From: Siphonodentalium dalli
Taxonomy: Eukaryota > Mollusca > Scaphopoda > Gadilida > Siphonodentaliidae
Length of the DNA stretch: 64,000 nucleotides
Assembly (NCBI GenBank): GCA_032622095.1
Contig: CP136066.1
Location: 41,057,835-41,121,834 of the forward strand
Reading direction: 5' to 3'
Position 1 is the first letter of the stretch; each line of letters starts with the position of its first letter. The notes under the pieces are model-generated. The model was not told where the DNA came from. It made no database searches and saw only the letters and a program-made list of their open reading frames with translations. The translations under genes were made by a program, and so were the position numbers. Shown here one piece after another: positions 57,976 to 64,000 of this stretch.

Positions 57976-60900
57976 ATGCGCTGTACACCACGATGCACAA
58001 TTGCTAGTTGTCACTATGAATTAATTCAGCCTCGTTGTAGGGATCAAGTTGCTCATTGCCCAAATGGTAACCAACCTGATTCATGCAATTAGGAAGGGTA
58101 AATAACCTACTTTCTCTTACTCATTGATGAAATTGATGTCATTCTTGGAAATTAATGTTGAGAAACTGAATTCTTGAGTGTTGTTATAAAGCATTTGATG
58201 AGTTTTGGATGCAAAAGTATGTTTTTCATACATTCAATGCTCACATACATCATGAGAACAGTTTTTAAATTTACTAGCAGTAGATGCACCTACATGTACA
58301 TGTATATATGCAACTGCATCTGTTTACAAATCAAATTACTAGTATGTTTTCTTAAAAGATTTTTATGTCATCTACCAGAATAGAAACAAATTGCAAAATG
58401 TGACTGACATTACATGCCCTGATTGTCATACATTACGCGTGACCAGGGAAATTTCCAGGGCTGTTTTGATACCTGTTACAGGTATGGGCGCCCAAACTCG
58501 AGAAGCCCAAATGACCCCAAATTCCTAGTGGACAGTATTGAGTCAACGCAAATTTTCAAGGCAATTCAACAATATGCGATGTAAATAAAAATCTGCAGTT
58601 GCAATACAGCCTTCATTTGCATGTTTAATTTTTAAATAAGAAATATTATGCCATATTTATAATATATGCGTCTGTATCTGTGTTGGTTCGGTGTAGAAGC
58701 CGTATTTTGGGATACTGGTACAAATCCTCTGCTGGAAACAGGTGTCCCCAAATTATATCTGGATTCTTCCCTGCGCGTGACTGACATTACACATTTCAAC
58801 TCTTGCTAGCAGTCAACTTAGACATCGAATGGTGCCTATTTTGAACAGACATTCAGGCTCAGGTATATTGAGTGTATCTAAGATATGGTTATTATATTGT
58901 CATGCATTATAGTTTTATAACAACAATGGTAATATTTTTGTGACTGACATATAGTACAATGTTTGTAGATTTCTAAAAAATAATTTTTCCCAAATGGACA
59001 TCAGGCACAGGAATATAAACCCAAAATGTGTTATAGCGTGCATCAATCTATTTAAATACTGAAATACTACAGGCCAATCTAAAATAATTGTTACAATTTG
59101 CTCAATTACTTACAAGCCACTTTGGGCATATATTTGAGTAGCACATGTGGGTTAACAATGGCATATGCTTTCATCACTAAAATGATGAATATGACAGAGA
59201 GAAAAACTGTTTTCAATAACTTGAATACCATAACTATCAGATTTTTAAACTTTTTAGTCAATATTCAACATTTAATTTTTTGTGAAACAAGAATATTCAC
59301 CATAGTGGTGAATAACTTGTTCACATTAATTAGCTCATTATTTTAAAAGATTGACAATCAAAGCGAGAAAATCAACGACGGCCACCATTTTAGTAATATA
59401 GAATTTTCTCTGATAGGAACCGGAAATGCAACGAAAGGTTGAACTCAATCGAGACGATGACATTTGGTGCTCACTATCTCCAAATATATGTTGCTTTAAT
59501 CAAGTGAAATATATTGTAAGCTCAATCTTCTCAAGAGAAATAATTTAGTTTGTCGGAGGACAAAGTAACTTTGTCCTTATAATTAGAATTGACAAAAAAA
59601 ACCTATTTTAGGGTACATTAATTTCTTTCGGGAATTTAATGATTCCGCCATTTGACATTACCATCTGTCGCAGACCTCACGCATGCGCACACTGTACAAA
59701 TTAATAATTTACAATTTTGAGGAAGTATTTTTCTCATAAAACATGATGAAATAACTAAATACACACAATTTTGAAACCTGCTGGCCTGAGATTCTCAACT
59801 TTAATAAGTGAATAACATTATAAACAAGAATATTCTAACCTAATGTTCGTTCGCCTGGTTTGTGCTTACCATAGGTTAGTAGGAAAGTTACCCAAACTGT
59901 CATATTCACTAAAACTGATAAGGCCATTCAACAGAGATTCCTTGACTTTTTTCTGAGAATGGGGCGGGCGTTTTGTTTTTTATATTGTAAAGTTCTTCTA
60001 AGTCAACTCATAGTAAATTTAGACGATCACCTTTTTGTCATTTAGATGTGTTTATGTGGTTAAAATTGGAACATTGGTCAGAAGTTAATGTGAGATGATT
60101 TGCACGGGATTTAAATTATTCACTGGCCCTCCCAGAGTATGACATGAATATTAATGATAGTGCACATTGAACTGCAGAAATCATGGCCAATATTAAAAAC
60201 GCTGCTAAATTATCAAATAATAGTGCAGGGGGGAACTTTCATTGAAAATTAATAAACGTGCAGACCCAAATAATATTGCAGGGGGGAATTTCCAGCAAAT
60301 GTTTATAAAATTAACAGTGAGGACGTGAAATTTTTATATTTTATACATAACTCGGTAAGCCATGTTTAAATTCTCGCGGGGGAAACAACAATTTTTACAG
60401 AAATTCCCTAAAGACAGTGCGTAATGAGGCCCCGATGTTTTATTCTACGTCCATTTTTAATTATAGACTAAGCTTCCCAACTATAAAGTAACATTTTATT
60501 ACACTTTCAATGATCCAAATATTTTATAAATTAACCTCTAATAAAATTGTTGGATTATGGCAGTATTGAGTGTTTTATTGAGATAATTAAAACAAAAATA
60601 TCTGGTTCTAAATGGAGCCCCACACTGACACAGTAAAAAATGTGTATTCCGGTAAGCACGTGGTGCGTCCCCCCTAATAATGAGATAATCCTGATGAAAA
60701 CGTGCGCAAACGTCATGGATACACGGCTTAATCGGAAACCGATGGGTCCACTTTTAAAGGCATGCGGGGAGGGGAAATGTGTATTCTGGAAGAACATGGA
60801 TGATGGTGCGTCCCCCTGATAATGAGATAATCCTAACAATCACGTGCGCGAAAGTAATGGATACTCGGCTTACTAGTCGGATGCAGCCACTTTCAAATGA

Positions 60901-62086
60901 ATGCGGGGAGGTAAACACTGCTATTTTCATTTTTGGGAATTCCTCTCAAGCGAGTAACGTATTTACTATAATAACTGTCAAACTGTTTCCCTAAATTTGA
61001 AGTGAAAAGATGTTTTACAGTGGTAAAACTTTCACTTGGTTGATGAATTTGACGGTTCACTTTTGGTACAAATTATTTTACTGAAAAATAACTAAACGTG
61101 CAGACCCAAATAAGCAGCGTACAGGGGGGAATTTTCCGCCTGAAATAATAAACGTGCATGCACGTTTATTTGGAGCCCGAGAGTAGCATTTTAGTTACCG
61201 CCTGACCAATGTTTTGTCTTCGCACGTTTACATCTATGTGCGATATTGATAATTTATAAAATACAAAACAATTAGAGACGGGTGATAAAATCGGGACGGG
61301 GCGCTGATGAGAAACAAGGAATCTTGGTTGAATGGCCTAATATTAACTACATGGGCAACTCATTGAACTACCGGTACCATAATAAATTTGAAGGTCTCCT
61401 TTTTGGGACTTTATTGAGCAAAAATTAAGGTGAGAATATCGCGAGACCTGCATTTATAAAACTTTGGCACGACCTGATTTTCATTTTTATATAACATCCA
61501 GGCAAACTAGCTGAAGATCGTTCTCAGGACTCAAATTTGCAGGCCTGAAACTATTCCCAATGGCAATGTCCCCAATTCCAAACACCCAGTAAATCTATAC
61601 AGAGCGACTTGACGACCACTGGAAGCAGCAATCTGTGAAAGCTGTCATATTCACCTATACTAGTACTACCACTGCCAGTGACTACTACAAGTCAAGATTT
61701 ATACTATCTCTAGACTGATCGGCAGTTCACTCCAGACCTTATGAAGTTTGTATCCAGGGATGGACATTATCACGACGCTCGCATCATTTTAGGAATTTGA
61801 ATGTGCAACTTCAAAAGCTGAGCACGCATTTAAACCAAACTTGAATTCTGAAGATGAAGACATTGATTGAAGGATTTGTAGTTGTTGAAGGACTCGAACT
61901 TAGTCGAAGCCTTCGACGAAAGTCTGCCACTGCCAGTGACAAATTCACTGTCATTGGCAGACATTGTCAACAAGTGAAATGTATTACTAGTATTTTACTA
62001 CATGTATGTACAATTCAACAAATGGCTTATGTATATGGATCATTTATAGTATGTGGAATGCGTATACTCAGTTCCGGGTTTCTCAC
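57976..62086. other. WDR20 intron 1, right end: no further exon seen
   Basis: GTGACTGACATTACA-type words at 58400, 58777 and 58940. GCAGGGGGGAA-type words with AATAAACGTGCAGACCCAAA at 60225-60290 and 61090-61160. A 2-copy tandem repeat of about 134 bp at 60643-60912 (GTGCGTCCCCCTGATAATGA, GGATACTCGGCTTA). A hairpin around 61922-61962 (GTCTGCCACTG / CATTGGCAGAC). No convincing alternative first exon. Confidence 0.5.
60643..60912. repeat. Two-copy direct repeat, about 134 bp
   Basis: AATGTGTATTCCGG .. GCATGCGGGGAGG, then AATGTGTATTCTGG .. GAATGCGGGGAGG. Moderately diverged. Confidence 0.7.
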
Positions 62087-62344
62087 CTTTTTGATCCCCT
62101 TGTACACGTACACATAGATCTCCCTACCAACGTTGAAACACAACCTGTCCGGATTTCCGGAATTGGAATCTTCACCAATGACATTGATAAATGACACCTT
62201 GACCGGGGTGTTCGACTGGCCATTCAATGAAACTCGTGTTGGGCGGGAGTATTCAGATAATTGCATTAATTTGTAAGTCCCTTCTCTTGTGATGAAGTGG
62301 GTTTTGATTTCATCCTTTCCCCCACCCTCAATGTGAGTCGCCAT
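62087..62344 (-). CDS. WDR20: WDR20, coding exon 1 with start codon
   Basis: 258 bp, 86 codons (residues 1-86). ATG at 62344 begins MATHIEGGGKDEIKTHFITR, followed by an SEYSRPTRV block and PDRLCFNVGREIYVYVYKGIKK, then donor AAG followed by GTGAGA at 62086. The sequence matches the WDR20 N-terminus as I remember it (MATEGGGKE.. start; REGxYKLxxxSEYSRP; RLCFNVGREL), which supports this ATG. The exon is in phase 0 with exon 2, 19.6 kb away. The ATG is in a GGCGACATGG-like context (CAACATGGCG on the - strand). No other in-frame upstream ATG of note. Confidence 0.94.
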
Positions 62345-62391
62345 GTTGATTATCCTTCATCGCCGAAATCAGGACCCGGATGCAACACCAA

Positions 62392-62404
62392 TACGCATGC
62401 GCAA
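62392..62404. promoter_or_regulatory. NRF1-like site upstream of WDR20
   Basis: ACGCATGCGCAAA, about 50 bp upstream of the WDR20 ATG. It resembles the NRF1 palindrome (YGCGCAYGCGCR) common near housekeeping transcription starts. No TATA box seen nearby. The transcription start is probably close by. Confidence 0.45.
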
Positions 62405-62759
62405 ACTGTATATCCGTTTATTTGTAAACAATTTGCACGTGAGTCACAAGCAGGTGCGCTTGCACTAGCTAGTCTAGGTACCGTTAGTTTTGTCATGAGG
62501 CCTACTAATTGATTTATGCAGCATGCTGGTGCGTAATTTAATTAGACCAGCATGCTCACTTATAGAATCTAATCGTTACCAATCTGACATTTTATAGCGA
62601 AAATAGGTTTATATTTATATCAAGTAAAATTGGTGGTTTGCAGAATTTTAACTTAAAGTTAAAGAGCGTTTCGTGATTCTGTCCACAAATAGTAGTATCA
62701 TAAATGCCCTCTCCGATTTGACACTATAAAACCAAGATAATTATGTTCGTTTTCTCTAC

Positions 62760-64000
62760 CAGAAAATACTAAGATCGGACCCATAATTATGAGCACATGT
62801 AAAATACCCCCACATACCAAGTTTCATCGAAATCCCGTGATATTCGTGCGTTTGACCTTGAAATGACCCGATTTCAAGGTCACGTCGCACGGGCAAATTA
62901 ATAGGCCCATGTCACTCCCCGGCCGAAAATACCCCCACATACCAAGTTTCATCGAAATCGGCTCCATTGGAAACAGACAGACAGACAGGCAGATCTTCCA
63001 AAATATATAATAGACTAGAAGGTGACCCGACTTCGTCCGGGCTTTGACCTTGAATTGTCCATTTTGAAGGTCAAGGTCAAGTAGGGTCACGATTTGACCA
63101 GTCCAAAACACTACCCGAACAAAAGTACCCGACAAACGTGCCCGTCGAAATCCATCCGGTTTTACCCGATTTGACATCGAATTGATCATTTTGAAGGTCA
63201 AGGTCAGGTCGGGGTCACGACTCGACCCGTCCAATACACTCAGTGGACAAAAGTAACCCTACGTATCAAATGTCGCGAATTGACCTTGAATTGACCAGAT
63301 TTCAAGGTCAAGGTCACGTCGCACGAGCAAATGAATAGACGTATGAGACTCCCCATACGAAAGTACCCCCACATACCAAGTTTCATCAAAATCCCGTGAT
63401 ATTCGAGCGTTTGACCTTGAAATGACCCGATTTCAAGGTCAAGTTCGCGTCGCACGGGCAAATTAATAGGCCTATGTCACTCCCCGGCCGAAAATACCCC
63501 CACATACCAAGTTTCATCGAAATCGGCTCTGCTGTTTTCGAGTCCATTGGAAACAGACAGACAGACACACAGACAGACAGATCTTCCAAAATATATAATA
63601 GACTAGACGGTGACCCGACTTCGTCCGGGCTTTGACCTTGAATTGACCATTTTTAAGGTCAAGGTCAGGTGGGGTAACGATTTGACCCGTCCAAAACACT
63701 GCCCGGACAAAGTACCCGACAAAAGTACCCGTCGAAATCCATCCGGTTTTACCCGATTTGACCTCGAATTGATCATTTTGAAGGTCAAGGTCAGGTCGGG
63801 GTCACGACTCGACCCGTCCAATACGCTCAGGCTCATGAGACTCCCCATACGAAGGTACCCCCACATACCAAGTTTCATCAAAATCCCGCGATATTCGGGC
63901 GTTTGACCTTGAAATGACCCGATTTCAAGGTCACGTCGCACGGGCAAATTAATAGGCCTATGGCACTGCCCGGCCGAAAATACCCCCACATACCAAGTTT
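62760..64000. repeat. Tandem CTAG..TATATAATAGA element rich in TCAAGGTCA
   Basis: Unit boundaries CTAGAAGGTGACCCGACTTC at 63015 and CTAGACGGTGACCCGACTTC at 63603 (588-bp unit). The left copy is truncated and the right copy runs out of the window. Same termini as the 52.7-56.8 kb array, with a different interior. Each unit carries several TGACCTTGA / TCAAGGTCA words (for example 62853, 62874, 63045, 63071, 63198) and a (CAGA)n tail. Frames of 60-136 aa are artefacts. Confidence 0.85.

Overview
This is eukaryotic, intron-bearing DNA from an animal. Only two genes are recognisable by homology, and everything else is repeat-rich intergenic or intronic sequence. The transposon mix points to an invertebrate, most likely marine and perhaps a mollusc: piggyBac-like, mariner-like and hAT-like MITEs, pearl/Helentron-like tandem-repeat elements with ACGG-type tails, and many ACATGTA-type words. 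The species cannot be fixed from the sequence alone.

Left edge (1-3.5 kb): a tandem repeat with a three-monomer higher-order unit, then the last two exons (+ strand, 2054-2179 and 3032-3517) of a PGGHG-type glycoside hydrolase (family 65-like, acting on glucosyl-galactosyl-hydroxylysine of collagen). The intron between them carries a minisatellite whose unit resembles the 3' splice site and first bases of the final exon.

Middle (3.5-37.7 kb): intergenic. It is packed with TTAA-flanked piggyBac-like MITEs of two families that share one 70-bp hairpin module, TA-flanked palindromic MITEs, a nested double-hairpin family, several hAT-like elements with readable 8-bp target duplications, a 41-bp minisatellite, and a 5-kb inverted-repeat structure whose arms carry a promoter-like first exon.

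Right (37.7-64 kb): WDR20 (- strand), the WD40 partner of the USP12/USP46 deubiquitinases. Three coding exons are clear: 62344-62087, 42510-42328 and 39079-37772. All junctions are phase 0 and together they encode 583 residues. Exon 3 ends at a strong GTAAGT donor. If that donor is not used, the frame runs straight into a piggyBac-like MITE and stops there. The 19.6-kb first intron holds pearl-like arrays, an interrupting 1.2-kb TA-flanked element, a coding-like tandem block at 49.7-51.3 kb, and a five-copy array with an 855-bp unit and NRF1-like palindromes. Repeats rich in nuclear-receptor half-sites lie just upstream of the WDR20 start.

The two genes converge tail to tail. I see no tRNA, rRNA, CRISPR or prokaryotic feature. 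Most open frames in the window are translations of repeats. The best candidates for something new are the shared hairpin module, the splice-acceptor minisatellite, the promoter-carrying inverted repeat, and the WDR20 end inside a MITE.
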